From Clostridiales bacterium DTU032 (GTDB lineage Bacteria > Bacillota > Clostridia > Saccharofermentanales > DTU023), in NCBI GenBank assembly GCA_001512745.1, contig LFSM01000032.1:3004-39449 (forward strand): 36,446 bases of DNA. Reading direction: 5' to 3'. The notes under the pieces are model-generated. The model was not told where the DNA came from. It ran no database searches and was given only the letters and a program-made list of their open reading frames with translations. Below are positions 7,822 to 16,121 of the stretch, one piece after another (position 1 is the stretch's first letter; each line of letters opens with the position of its first letter). The translations under genes and the position numbers were made by a program.

Positions 7822-9318
7822 ATGGCAAAGATAGATTCCGAATTATCAAGAACCTTTAGTGAGTACCTCCTGCTTCCAAATCTGACAACCCGTGAGACAA
7901 ACACAGAAAACGTGTCCCTGGTCACGCCTCTGGTCAAGTACAAAAAAGGTGAAGAAGAGTGTCCGATTCAATTGAATATTCCTATGGTTTCGGCCATTAT
8001 GCAATCCGTATCCGGTGAACGCATGGCCATAGCTCTAGCTCGTTCCGGAGGCATGGCCTTTATTTTCAGCTCACAGACAATTGAGTCACAATGCGATATG
8101 GTACTGCGGGCAAAGAAGTATAAAGCGGGTTTTGTCAGCAGCGACAGTAACCTTAAACCTGATGACAAACTGTCAGATGTTTTGAAACTCAAAGAGAAGA
8201 CCGGGCACTCCACTGTAGCAATTACCGATGACGGCACTGCCAATGGCAAACTTGTCGGTATAGTGTCCAGCCGCGATTACCGGGTTTCCAGATTGTCGCG
8301 CGAAACTCCTGTATCCGAATTCATGACACCAATATCCGATGTGATCTACGGAGAAGAAGGTATTTCACTTTCTGAAGCCAATGACATCATCTGGGAGCAT
8401 AAGATAAATCAACTTCCGATCCTGGATAAAGATGGGCGCATGGTAGCTTTCGTTTTCCGCAAGGACTATGACAGACATAAGGAAAACCCGGCGGAATTAC
8501 TGGATGACCACAAACGTCTGATGGTGGGCGCAGGCATCAATACGCATGACTATATGGATCGTGTGCCTGCACTGATTGAAGCCGGTGCCGATGTCCTTTG
8601 CATCGACTCTTCCGATGGTTTCAGTGAATGGCAGAAAGACACCCTGGACTTTGTACGCAAGAACTATGGACCCGACTTCCCGGTCGGTGGAGGTAATGTT
8701 GTTGATGCAGAAGGTTTTCGCTATCTGGCAGATGCCGGCGCTTCCTTTATTAAAGTAGGAATAGGCGGCGGGTCAATCTGTATCACGCGTGAACAAAAAG
8801 GTATCGGCAGGGGACAGGCTTCCGCCTTATTGGCAGTGGCTGAGGAACGTAACCGCTATTTTGAAGAAACAGGTGTTTACATACCGATCTGTTCCGACGG
8901 TGGTATTGTTTTCGACTATCATATTGCCCTGGCTCTGGCCATGGGATCTGACTTTGTCATGCTGGGCCGCTACTTCGCCCGCTTTGACGAGAGTCCGGGA
9001 CGGACCTTATCCGTAAATGGAAACTATGTTAAGGAATATTGGGGAGAAGGCTCTGAGCGGGCAAGAAACTGGCAGCGTTACGAAACAGTCGGTGATGACG
9101 GTCAGATGCTCTTTGCGGAAGGTGTTGATTCCTATGTGCCTTATGCCGGCAAACTGAAGAACAATGTAGATAAGAGTCTGGCTAAGATAAGTGCTACCAT
9201 GGTTTCCTGTGGCTCTTTAAGCATCGATGAATTTCAGAAAAAGGCACGGCTTGTTGTTGTTTCGCCCACCAGCATTGTTGAGGGCGGAGCACACGATGTA
9301 ATCCGTAAAGATAGCTGA
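7822..9318 (+). CDS. guaB: IMP dehydrogenase, Tritrichomonas-like type
   Basis: Oxidises IMP to XMP with NAD+, the committed step of GMP synthesis. The catalytic loop is [11 protein letters not shown] with the nucleophile Cys320; the flap reads [15 protein letters not shown] with the Arg419-Tyr420 pair. A CBS-domain insert occupies about residues 100-220 ([28 protein letters not shown]). The motifs, length and residue offset match the IMP dehydrogenase of the protist Tritrichomonas foetus (Cys319, Arg418-Tyr419) much better than the usual bacterial GPGSICTTR / RGMGS form. It starts one base after pyrG with an AAAGGAG site inside the end of pyrG, so the two enzymes for CTP and GMP are translationally linked. 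Confidence 0.95.
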   Translation: MAKIDSELSRTFSEYLLLPNLTTRETNTENVSLVTPLVKYKKGEEECPIQLNIPMVSAIMQSVSGERMAIALARSGGMAFIFSSQTIESQCDMVLRAKKYKAGFVSSDSNLKPDDKLSDVLKLKEKTGHSTVAITDDGTANGKLVGIVSSRDYRVSRLSRETPVSEFMTPISDVIYGEEGISLSEANDIIWEHKINQLPILDKDGRMVAFVFRKDYDRHKENPAELLDDHKRLMVGAGINTHDYMDRVPALIEAGADVLCIDSSDGFSEWQKDTLDFVRKNYGPDFPVGGGNVVDAEGFRYLADAGASFIKVGIGGGSICITREQKGIGRGQASALLAVAEERNRYFEETGVYIPICSDGGIVFDYHIALALAMGSDFVMLGRYFARFDESPGRTLSVNGNYVKEYWGEGSERARNWQRYETVGDDGQMLFAEGVDSYVPYAGKLKNNVDKSLAKISATMVSCGSLSIDEFQKKARLVVVSPTSIVEGGAHDVIRKDS

Positions 9319-9330
9319 TTGCTACGTTTT

Positions 9331-9359
9331 CTGCAAAAAGAAGGCTGGTGTGTTATCCT
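9331..9359 (+). promoter_or_regulatory. Probable extended -10 promoter for greA-lysS
   Basis: TGT-TATCCT (9351-9359) is an extended -10 element using the same hexamer as the rRNA promoter at the other end of the window. CTGCAA (9331-9336) lies 17 bases upstream as a weak -35. The transcript would begin near 9366, within or next to a small inverted repeat, TAGTGG / CCACTA (9364-9369 and 9376-9381). Confidence 0.5.
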
Positions 9360-9427
9360 TCCCTAGTGGCAGCGTCCACTATATGAATAAAAACATTTCA
9401 ATGGAAGAGAAAACAGGGGGAGAATCT

Positions 9428-9931
9428 ATGACTGAAAAAGCATACGAACTAACCTATAACGGATTGAACGAATTGCATGCCGAGCTGGAGGATCGCAAGA
9501 CCAGGGTAGCTGCAGACATCGCTGAACGCCTGAAACAAGCGCGTGAATTTGGTGATATCTCGGAAAACTCTGAGTTTGAGGAAGCGACTCAAGCTAAAGC
9601 GGATAATGAGATCCGTATCCATGAAATTGAAACAATCTTGAAAAATGCTACTGTCATTGAAGAAAAACGTGTCAGCAAAACACGTGTCAGTCTGGGCGGG
9701 CAGGTGCTTTTGCGTGATGAAGAGACAGGGGATGAGGAGTCCTATCTTATTGTTGGCGCCCAGGAAGAAGATATTTTTAACGGCAGATTGTCATATGAAT
9801 CCCCGGTTGGTTCTGCGCTGATCGGCAAGCAGAAGGGACAGGTAGTCGAAGTTAAGACTCCCTCGGGGATGCTAAAATATAAAATCATTGATATCTCGCT
9901 GCCTAAAGGAGTACATAATAATGACAAATGA
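9428..9931 (+). CDS. greA: Transcription elongation factor GreA
   Basis: Binds the secondary channel of RNA polymerase and stimulates cleavage of backtracked RNA. The start is ATG 9428, just after AGGGGGAG (9415-9422); a longer in-frame extension to 9350 has no family counterpart. The 167-residue product has the N-terminal coiled-coil hairpin with the acidic tip GDISENSEFEEA, and the C-terminal FKBP-like domain (NGRLSYESPVGSALIGKQKGQVVEVKTP pattern). Length is close to the usual 158. It overlaps lysS by 11 bases, a frequent pairing in Bacillota. Confidence 0.95.
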   Translation: MTEKAYELTYNGLNELHAELEDRKTRVAADIAERLKQAREFGDISENSEFEEATQAKADNEIRIHEIETILKNATVIEEKRVSKTRVSLGGQVLLRDEETGDEESYLIVGAQEEDIFNGRLSYESPVGSALIGKQKGQVVEVKTPSGMLKYKIIDISLPKGVHNNDK

Positions 9932-11417
9932 TCAGCTGACACAGGATTCAGCTACAGAATTATCTGATCAGGAACAGGTAAGATTGGATAAACTGGAAGA
10001 ATTACGAGCCAACGGCGAAGATCCGTATCTGATTAGAAAGTGTGATGTTTCCTATCGTGCTCAGGAGATAATCGATAATTTCGAAGAGCTTGAGGAAAAA
10101 ACCGTAACAGTCGCCGGAAGGGTTATGAGCAAACGTGGTATGGGCAAAGTAGCCTTCAGCGATTTGCAGGATTCTACTGGCAAAATTCAGATTTTCAGTA
10201 AAATTGATGTCTTGGGCGAAGAAGATTATCAAAAATGGCAATCGCTTGATATCGGCGATCTTGTCTGGGTTGAGGGTCAGGTTTTCCGCACTAACCGCGG
10301 TGAGATTTCTATTCGCAATACCGGCTGGAAGCTGCTGAGTAAATCATTACGCCCCTTACCGGAAAAGTTTCATGGCCTGCGCGACACTGATACTCGTTAT
10401 CGCAAACGTTATCTTGATTTGATTGTGAACCCTGATGTGCGCGAGACCTTTGTCAAACGCAGCCTGATAATACAGACCATTCGTCAGGAACTGATGAAGC
10501 GCGATTTCCTTGAGGTAGAGACTCCCCAGCTCAACACTATTGCTGGCGGAGCTGCAGCAAGACCCTTCGTGACGCATCATAATGCCCTGGATATTGATCT
10601 CTTCCTGCGCATTTCACCTGAACTCTATCTGAAAAGACTGATTGTAGGCGGTTTTGACCGTGTTTTTGAAATCGGACGCAATTTCCGCAATGAGGGCATG
10701 AGCACCAAGCATAATCCCGAGTTCACCATGTTAGAGCTATATCAGGCCTATACCGATTATCACGGCATGATGGAACTGACTGAGGAACTGATCGTTAGTG
10801 CAGCCCGCGCTGTCTGTGGAGATCTTAAGGTCAGCTATCAGGGCATGGAAATAGATCTTACTCCGCCCTTCCGCCGTCTGACCATGATCGATGCAGTCAA
10901 AGAATACGCCGGCATAGATTTTAGCGAGATTGCAGATGATGCAGCGGCCCATCAGCTGATGGCAGAACATGAAGTAGCAGAGGTCCGGCCTGAGATGACC
11001 AGGGGCGACCTTTTGAACCACTGTTTCGAACTTTATGCAGAGGAAAAGCTGATACAGCCGACTTTCCTGATCGATTATCCGATTGAAATTTCACCACTGA
11101 CCAAGAAAAAACCGGACAGTGACGGTCTGGTGGAGAGATTTGAGCTCTTTATCGGCGGCCGCGAGTACGGCAATGCCTACTCCGAACTCAATGACCCCAT
11201 GGATCAGAAGGAACGCTTTGCAGACCAGATGAAGCGGCATGAAGCCGGAGATGAAGAAGCACAACTGCCGGATGAAGATTTTGTCGAGGCACTCGAGTAT
11301 GGCATGCCGCCAACCGGTGGTCTGGGTATCGGCATTGACCGTCTGGTCATGTTCTTGACAGACTCCGGATCCATCCGCGACGTTTTACTTTTCCCGACTA
11401 TGCGGCCCCTGAATTAA
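9921..11417 (+). CDS. lysS: Lysyl-tRNA synthetase, class II
   Basis: Charges tRNA-Lys. The start is ATG 9921, ten bases after AAAGGAG (9905-9911), inside the end of greA; the upstream in-frame extension is rejected. The 498-residue product has an OB-fold anticodon-binding domain (about residues 60-150, VTVAGRVMSKRGMGKVAFSDL), class II motif 1 near FVKRSLIIQTIRQELMKRDFLEVETP, motif 2 FRNEGMSTKHNPEFTMLE and motif 3 GLGIGIDRLVMFLTD. Length and motifs are standard. A terminator follows 22 bases after the stop. No T-box leader is visible; expression depends on the greA promoter. Confidence 0.97.
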   Translation: MTNDQLTQDSATELSDQEQVRLDKLEELRANGEDPYLIRKCDVSYRAQEIIDNFEELEEKTVTVAGRVMSKRGMGKVAFSDLQDSTGKIQIFSKIDVLGEEDYQKWQSLDIGDLVWVEGQVFRTNRGEISIRNTGWKLLSKSLRPLPEKFHGLRDTDTRYRKRYLDLIVNPDVRETFVKRSLIIQTIRQELMKRDFLEVETPQLNTIAGGAAARPFVTHHNALDIDLFLRISPELYLKRLIVGGFDRVFEIGRNFRNEGMSTKHNPEFTMLELYQAYTDYHGMMELTEELIVSAARAVCGDLKVSYQGMEIDLTPPFRRLTMIDAVKEYAGIDFSEIADDAAAHQLMAEHEVAEVRPEMTRGDLLNHCFELYAEEKLIQPTFLIDYPIEISPLTKKKPDSDGLVERFELFIGGREYGNAYSELNDPMDQKERFADQMKRHEAGDEEAQLPDEDFVEALEYGMPPTGGLGIGIDRLVMFLTDSGSIRDVLLFPTMRPLN

Positions 11418-11439
11418 GCTTTATAAATGATTAGACTTA

Positions 11440-11480
11440 AAAAGACGCTACTAGTAAAAAGGCAGCGTCTTTTTTGTTTA
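11440..11480 (+). terminator. Rho-independent terminator of greA-lysS
   Basis: AAAAGACGCT (11440-11449) pairs with AGCGTCTTTT (11464-11473) across a 14-base loop and runs into a T-rich tract. It ends the greA-lysS transcript. Confidence 0.87.
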
Positions 11481-11485
11481 AAGAG

Positions 11486-11514
11486 TTCACCCTGTAAGCA
11501 GACTAGGGTATAAT
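11486..11514 (+). promoter_or_regulatory. Sigma-A promoter placing the start of transcription at the udg ATG
   Basis: TATAAT (11509-11514) is perfect; TTCACC (11486-11491) with a 17-base spacer matches four of six -35 positions. Transcription should begin about 11520-11522, only a few bases before ATG 11525, implying a leaderless or nearly leaderless mRNA. Confidence 0.6.
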
Positions 11515-11524
11515 TGTTCAGGAT

Positions 11525-12130
11525 ATGAAGATTAATAAAAATAATGAAATTAGTCCCGCCTGGCAGGGCTTTATCGATAGTTGTCTCGCCTGCAGGAACT
11601 GTGAATTGTCGCAAAGCCGGCAGAATGTTGTTATCTGGCGCGGTTCCATAGATGCTCCGCTCATGATTGTGGGCGAAGGACCGGGAGCCAACGAGGACAG
11701 GCAGGGGCTGCCCTTTGTGGGGCGGTCCGGTGAATTGCTTGACACTCTCCTGCAAAGTTTAGAGCTGACAGAGGCTGATTACCACATCTGTAATATTGTT
11801 AAGTGTCGCCCGCCCGACAACAGAAACCCCAGGGAAGAAGAAGCCAGGGCCTGCCGCCGCCTGCTTACTGCACAGATACGTCTGGTCAAACCCAGGATCT
11901 TCTTGCTGATGGGAGCAACAGCCTACCGCTATTTTACCGGTGGAACTGAGGGAATCAGCAAGGTTCGCGGCAGCTGGATTGAGAGCAATAACTACTTCGT
12001 AATGCCGACTTACCATCCGGCCTATATTCTGCGAGACAACAGAAGGCGGCCTGAACTATGGCAGGATCTTTACGCTGTCAGGCAGAAATTGACCGAACTG
12101 GGGCTTAAAGAGCCATTATCTCAAGATTGA
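11525..12130 (+). CDS. Uracil-DNA glycosylase, family 4 (iron-sulphur)
   Basis: Removes uracil from DNA after cytosine deamination. Family 4 is shown by the four cluster-binding Cys (Cys23, Cys26, Cys94, Cys110), the water-activating motif GEGPGANED (residues 50-58), the uracil-binding GRSGELLD block and HPAYIL with His164. At 201 residues it has the normal size. No ribosome site with workable spacing precedes ATG 11525: only AGGA, one base away. Because the -10 element is ten bases upstream, the mRNA is probably leaderless. No alternative start gives a complete N-terminal Cys pair with a better signal. It precedes uvrB, another repair gene, with a 66-base gap. Confidence 0.93.
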   Translation: MKINKNNEISPAWQGFIDSCLACRNCELSQSRQNVVIWRGSIDAPLMIVGEGPGANEDRQGLPFVGRSGELLDTLLQSLELTEADYHICNIVKCRPPDNRNPREEEARACRRLLTAQIRLVKPRIFLLMGATAYRYFTGGTEGISKVRGSWIESNNYFVMPTYHPAYILRDNRRRPELWQDLYAVRQKLTELGLKEPLSQD

Positions 12131-12196
12131 AAAAGTCTGTATTGTACAGAAAGAGACCGCCGGCCGCCACAAAATAATTTGAGGGGGAAATGAGTC

Positions 12197-14242
12197 ATGT
12201 CAAAGCTGAATACAGCTGCAAGTGAAGAAAACAGATTCGTCCTGCAATCACCCATGATTCCCCGTGGTGATCAGCCTGCTGCGATCAAAGCACTTGTATC
12301 AGGGCTGGATCAGGGAATGAAGGCGCAGACTCTTCTGGGCGTTACCGGTTCAGGCAAGACCTACACCATGGCGAAAGTTATCGAAGAAACTCAGCGTCCG
12401 GCTCTGGTCATTGCTCATAACAAAACTCTGGCCGGTCAGCTCGCAGCCGAGTTTACAGCTTTGTTTCCCGATAATGCTGTGGAATATTTTGTTTCATATT
12501 ACGATTACTATCAGCCGGAAGCCTACATACCTTCCCGTGATATTTATATTGAAAAAGATTCTGCTATCAACGATGAAATTGACCGTCTGCGCCACAAAAC
12601 GACTGCCTCATTGCTGGAGCGCCGTGACGTAATTGTAGTTGCTTCCGTATCCTGTATTTACGGTCTGGGCGACCCGGATGATTATGAGCATATGAGGATC
12701 TCTTTGCGCCCGGGCATGCAGATTGACCGTGACAAAGTGATTTCAGAACTGATACGTATTCAATACCAGCGGAATGATTACGAGACCAGGCGCGGTACTT
12801 TTCGTGTGCGTGGCGATACACTGGACATCTATCCTACTTCGGCCGAAAGCACACTTATCCGGGTGGTTTATTTTGGTGATGAAATTGAAGAGATCCGCGA
12901 AATTGACGCCATCACCGGACGCACACTCAGTGGCCGAAATTTTGTTAGTATATTCCCGGCCAGTCACTATACCACCACCGAAATTAAGATGAAGAAGGCA
13001 ACTGTTTCGATCCAGACTGAGCTGGAAGAGCGGCTGAAAGAACTGCAGAGCGAGGATAAGCTGCTGGAAGCTTACCGTCTGGAGCAGCGCACCCGTTATG
13101 ATTTGGAAATGCTGGTCGAGACCGGATTCTGTAAGGGAATTGAAAACTATTCACGCCATATGACAGGCCGCAAGGCCGGTGAACCACCCTATACCTTGCT
13201 GGACTTTTTCCCTGACGATTATCTGCTATTTATTGATGAGTCTCACGTAACGATTCCCCAAATCGGTGCCATGTATCATGGCGACCGTTCGCGCAAGGAA
13301 TCTCTGGTAGACTACGGTTTTCGCCTGCCCTCAGCTTTTGACAACCGGCCGCTGAGATTTGAAGAATTTGAGGAAAGAATGGGACAAAGCATCTTTGTCA
13401 GTGCAACGCCATCCCGTTATGAAGCTGATCACGCTGAACAGGTAGTTGAGCAGGTTATTCGTCCTACCGGACTGGTCGACCCCGAAATTGTTATTCATCC
13501 TATTGACGGTCAGATTGATGACCTGATTGACCGTATCCGCCAAAGAACCGCTGCAGGCGAGCGCAGCCTGGTGCTTACTCTGACCAAACGCATGGCAGAA
13601 GATATGACGGACTTTCTGAAGGAAGAAGGACTGGCTGTCGAGTATCTGCACTCAGATATTGTGACAGTGGAGCGTTTGAATATACTAAAAAGACTGCGCC
13701 GGGGAGAGTTCGATGTTCTGGTAGGAATCAATCTCCTGCGGGAAGGCCTGGACCTGCCTGAGGTTTCTCTGATTGCCATACTTGATGCAGACCGCGAAGG
13801 TTTCCTGCGTTCCACCACATCGCTGATACAGATCATCGGCCGGGCCGCTCGTAACGTCAACGGCCAGGTAGTCTTTTATGCCGACACAATAACAAAATCC
13901 ATGGATCAGGCAATCGAAGAAACCAACCGGCGTCGTGAAATACAGATTGCATATAACACGGAAAATAATATTATTCCGCAGACAATTAAGAAAGATGTCT
14001 ACGAGCTCTATGATACGGTTGTTGACCTGGTCGGGGAGGAAGAAGCTTCTCTGATCGAGGATCAGGAAAGCTTTGAAGAGCAGATCGCCCGCTATGAAAG
14101 ACAAGATCTGCGTCGCCTGGAGAAAAATTTGCAACAGGCCATGGAAGCTTTTGCCAGAGATCTTGAGTTTGAAGAAGCCGCAAAGATGCGCGATCGTCTG
14201 ATTTCGGTGCGGGGCCTGCTGGCCGGACGCAATAGAATCTAG
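12197..14242 (+). CDS. uvrB: UvrABC excinuclease subunit B
   Basis: Damage-verifying helicase-like subunit of nucleotide excision repair, loaded by UvrA and then binding UvrC. Walker A GVTGSGKT is at residues 48-55. The beta-hairpin region follows ([23 protein letters not shown]), then DESH in the Walker B position, helicase motifs [14 protein letters not shown] and [14 protein letters not shown], and a C-terminal UVR domain ([14 protein letters not shown]) for UvrC contact. The 681-residue length is normal. The ribosome site GAGGGGGA (12181-12188) lies 8 bases from ATG 12197. uvrA is not in the window, so it is elsewhere in the genome. Confidence 0.97.
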   Translation: MSKLNTAASEENRFVLQSPMIPRGDQPAAIKALVSGLDQGMKAQTLLGVTGSGKTYTMAKVIEETQRPALVIAHNKTLAGQLAAEFTALFPDNAVEYFVSYYDYYQPEAYIPSRDIYIEKDSAINDEIDRLRHKTTASLLERRDVIVVASVSCIYGLGDPDDYEHMRISLRPGMQIDRDKVISELIRIQYQRNDYETRRGTFRVRGDTLDIYPTSAESTLIRVVYFGDEIEEIREIDAITGRTLSGRNFVSIFPASHYTTTEIKMKKATVSIQTELEERLKELQSEDKLLEAYRLEQRTRYDLEMLVETGFCKGIENYSRHMTGRKAGEPPYTLLDFFPDDYLLFIDESHVTIPQIGAMYHGDRSRKESLVDYGFRLPSAFDNRPLRFEEFEERMGQSIFVSATPSRYEADHAEQVVEQVIRPTGLVDPEIVIHPIDGQIDDLIDRIRQRTAAGERSLVLTLTKRMAEDMTDFLKEEGLAVEYLHSDIVTVERLNILKRLRRGEFDVLVGINLLREGLDLPEVSLIAILDADREGFLRSTTSLIQIIGRAARNVNGQVVFYADTITKSMDQAIEETNRRREIQIAYNTENNIIPQTIKKDVYELYDTVVDLVGEEEASLIEDQESFEEQIARYERQDLRRLEKNLQQAMEAFARDLEFEEAAKMRDRLISVRGLLAGRNRI

Positions 14243-14261
14243 AGTCTGCAATAGTCCGATT

Positions 14262-14270
14262 TGCTATGAT
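14262..14270 (+). promoter_or_regulatory. Extended -10 promoter before the phosphoglucomutase gene
   Basis: TGC-TATGAT is an extended -10 element about 85 bases before the gene and just after uvrB. No convincing -35 is present, which is usual for extended -10 promoters. Confidence 0.45.
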
Positions 14271-14354
14271 AAACTTTAGCTGTAGAAAAAAGGGAAGCCA
14301 ACTGCCAATACGGCTTAAAAATAGAAACAGATCAAGTCTGTAAAGGAGATAATA

Positions 14355-16115
14355 ATGTCTGTTACCATAGCTGAAAAGCGTTACCTCGACTGGAGCGAAA
14401 ATCCGGCCTTTGATGAAGTTACGCGTAACGAATTAAAGGCTATTGCCGGCGATAAAGCACAAATAGAAGACCGTTTTTATCAGGATCTTCAGTTCGGGAC
14501 TGCCGGCCTGAGAGGCATTATGGGGGCGGGCAGCAACCGGATGAATGTTTACACAGTTGCCCGGGCGGCTGCCGGTTTTGCCGAGTCTATCAAGCGGGAG
14601 GGCGAAGAAGCTGCGCGAAAAGGTGTTGCCATTTCTTATGACTCGCGCAATAATTCCAGACTATTTGCAGAACTCGCAGCCCGGATTTTTGTAAGCCGCG
14701 GGCTGACAGTCCACTTTTCTGATGAACTGAGACCGGTACCGCTTTTATCCTTTGCGATTCGTCATTTTAATTGTGCCGGCGGTGTGATGATCACAGCCAG
14801 TCATAATCCTAAGGAATACAATGGTTTCAAAGCCTTCGCTGCAGATGGGGCTCAGCTGGGCCCGGATGCAGCTGACAGCGTGTCAGCGGAGATGGATAAA
14901 ATCACAGATTTACCGGGTGTTATTGCCGGCAGTCTCAGTATGGAAGAAGCACATCAGAGCAAACTCTGGCAGGATATGGGGGCGGATCTCGATGCAGCCT
15001 ATGATGAAGCCCTGCTAAAGAATTCTCTGCAGGGTGATGTCGTTGCCGAATATGCAGACATACCCATAGTTTATACACCTCTCTATGGCACCGGCAACAA
15101 ACCCGTACGGCGTGTTTTGAAAAAAAGTGGTTTTAAGAATATTCACGTCGTCAGAGACCAGGAACTTCCCGACGGAAACTTCCCGACGACACCTTTTCCC
15201 AATCCGGAACTGCCGGAAACGCTGAATCTGGCTATTGAACTGGCGAAAGAACTGAAAGCGCCTCTGGTTATGGCGACTGATCCTGACGCAGACCGCGTAG
15301 GTATCGCTGTTCCCCAAGAAGATGGCAGCTATTATACTTTGTTAGGCAACGAAATCGGCATTCTGATGCTTGAGTATATTTTAAGCACTAAGAAAGAGCT
15401 GGGGATCTTGCCGGACAAGCCATTTGTGGTCTCATCAATTGTCTCGGGCCGCCTGACTGACAGAATCTGTGCAGCTTATGATTGTGACCTCTACCGCGTC
15501 CTGACCGGTTTCAAGTTTATAGCTGAAGCCATACATGAGCACGAAGATCTAGCTGACGGAAAATTTCAGTTTGGCTACGAAGAGGCATTCGGCTATCTGG
15601 CCGGCTCCTCAGTGCGTGACAAAGACGCTGTTGTTTCCACTATGCTTTTGGCAGAAATGGCTGCAGTTGCGGCAAGAGACGGCGAAACACTTCTGGACCG
15701 GCTCAACCGTATCTACGCCAATTACGGCTATGCGGCAGAAAACACCGTGTCTATCGTGCGTGAAGGGAAAAGCGGTTCCGATCTGATCAGGAAGACCATG
15801 AGTGAAATGCGCAGTGATCCCTTTGATAAATTCCATACTCTGGCCATTGAGAGCCTCAGTGATTTTGAAAAACTGACCAGGACCGACCTGGCCGGCAATA
15901 AGGAAACCGCTTTAAACTACGATCGCAGCAATGTTCTGCTATATGAATTGGAAGGCAACGATTTTTTCTGTATCCGGCCTTCCGGTACAGAGCCGAAGAT
16001 CAAAATTTACTTCGGCTGTTACGCCGGCACACAGGAAGAATGTGATGAAAAACTGAAGCTTTTGTCCGCGACAGTGCTGGACAGAATAGAAGACCTGATG
16101 GGAGAAGACGCGTAA
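14355..16115 (+). CDS. pgcA: Phosphoglucomutase/phosphomannomutase (alpha-phosphohexomutase)
   Basis: Interconverts glucose-6-phosphate and glucose-1-phosphate through a phosphoserine enzyme. The active-site loop is ITASHNPKEYNGFK with Ser149. The metal loop is ATDPDADRVG, the sugar-binding loop GYEEAFGYL, and the phosphate-binding loop RPSGTEPKIKIYF. At 586 residues it fits the PgcA-type group rather than the shorter ManB/GlmM types. AAAGGAG ends 9 bases before ATG 14355. Its product feeds the GlgC/GlgD reaction encoded 10 kb downstream, linking it to glycogen synthesis. dnaE begins six bases after the stop, so the two are probably co-transcribed. Sugar specificity cannot be proved from motifs. 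Confidence 0.93.
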   Translation: MSVTIAEKRYLDWSENPAFDEVTRNELKAIAGDKAQIEDRFYQDLQFGTAGLRGIMGAGSNRMNVYTVARAAAGFAESIKREGEEAARKGVAISYDSRNNSRLFAELAARIFVSRGLTVHFSDELRPVPLLSFAIRHFNCAGGVMITASHNPKEYNGFKAFAADGAQLGPDAADSVSAEMDKITDLPGVIAGSLSMEEAHQSKLWQDMGADLDAAYDEALLKNSLQGDVVAEYADIPIVYTPLYGTGNKPVRRVLKKSGFKNIHVVRDQELPDGNFPTTPFPNPELPETLNLAIELAKELKAPLVMATDPDADRVGIAVPQEDGSYYTLLGNEIGILMLEYILSTKKELGILPDKPFVVSSIVSGRLTDRICAAYDCDLYRVLTGFKFIAEAIHEHEDLADGKFQFGYEEAFGYLAGSSVRDKDAVVSTMLLAEMAAVAARDGETLLDRLNRIYANYGYAAENTVSIVREGKSGSDLIRKTMSEMRSDPFDKFHTLAIESLSDFEKLTRTDLAGNKETALNYDRSNVLLYELEGNDFFCIRPSGTEPKIKIYFGCYAGTQEECDEKLKLLSATVLDRIEDLMGEDA

Positions 16116-16121
16116 CTCCTG

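Noticed and set aside
9350-9427. Extended N-terminus of GreA
   Set aside because: It covers the leader hairpin and has no counterpart in the family; ATG 9428 has the ribosome site.
14295-14320. AAGCC/GGCTT inverted repeat after uvrB as a terminator
   Set aside because: Short stem, long loop and no T tract; uvrB transcription may simply read on.
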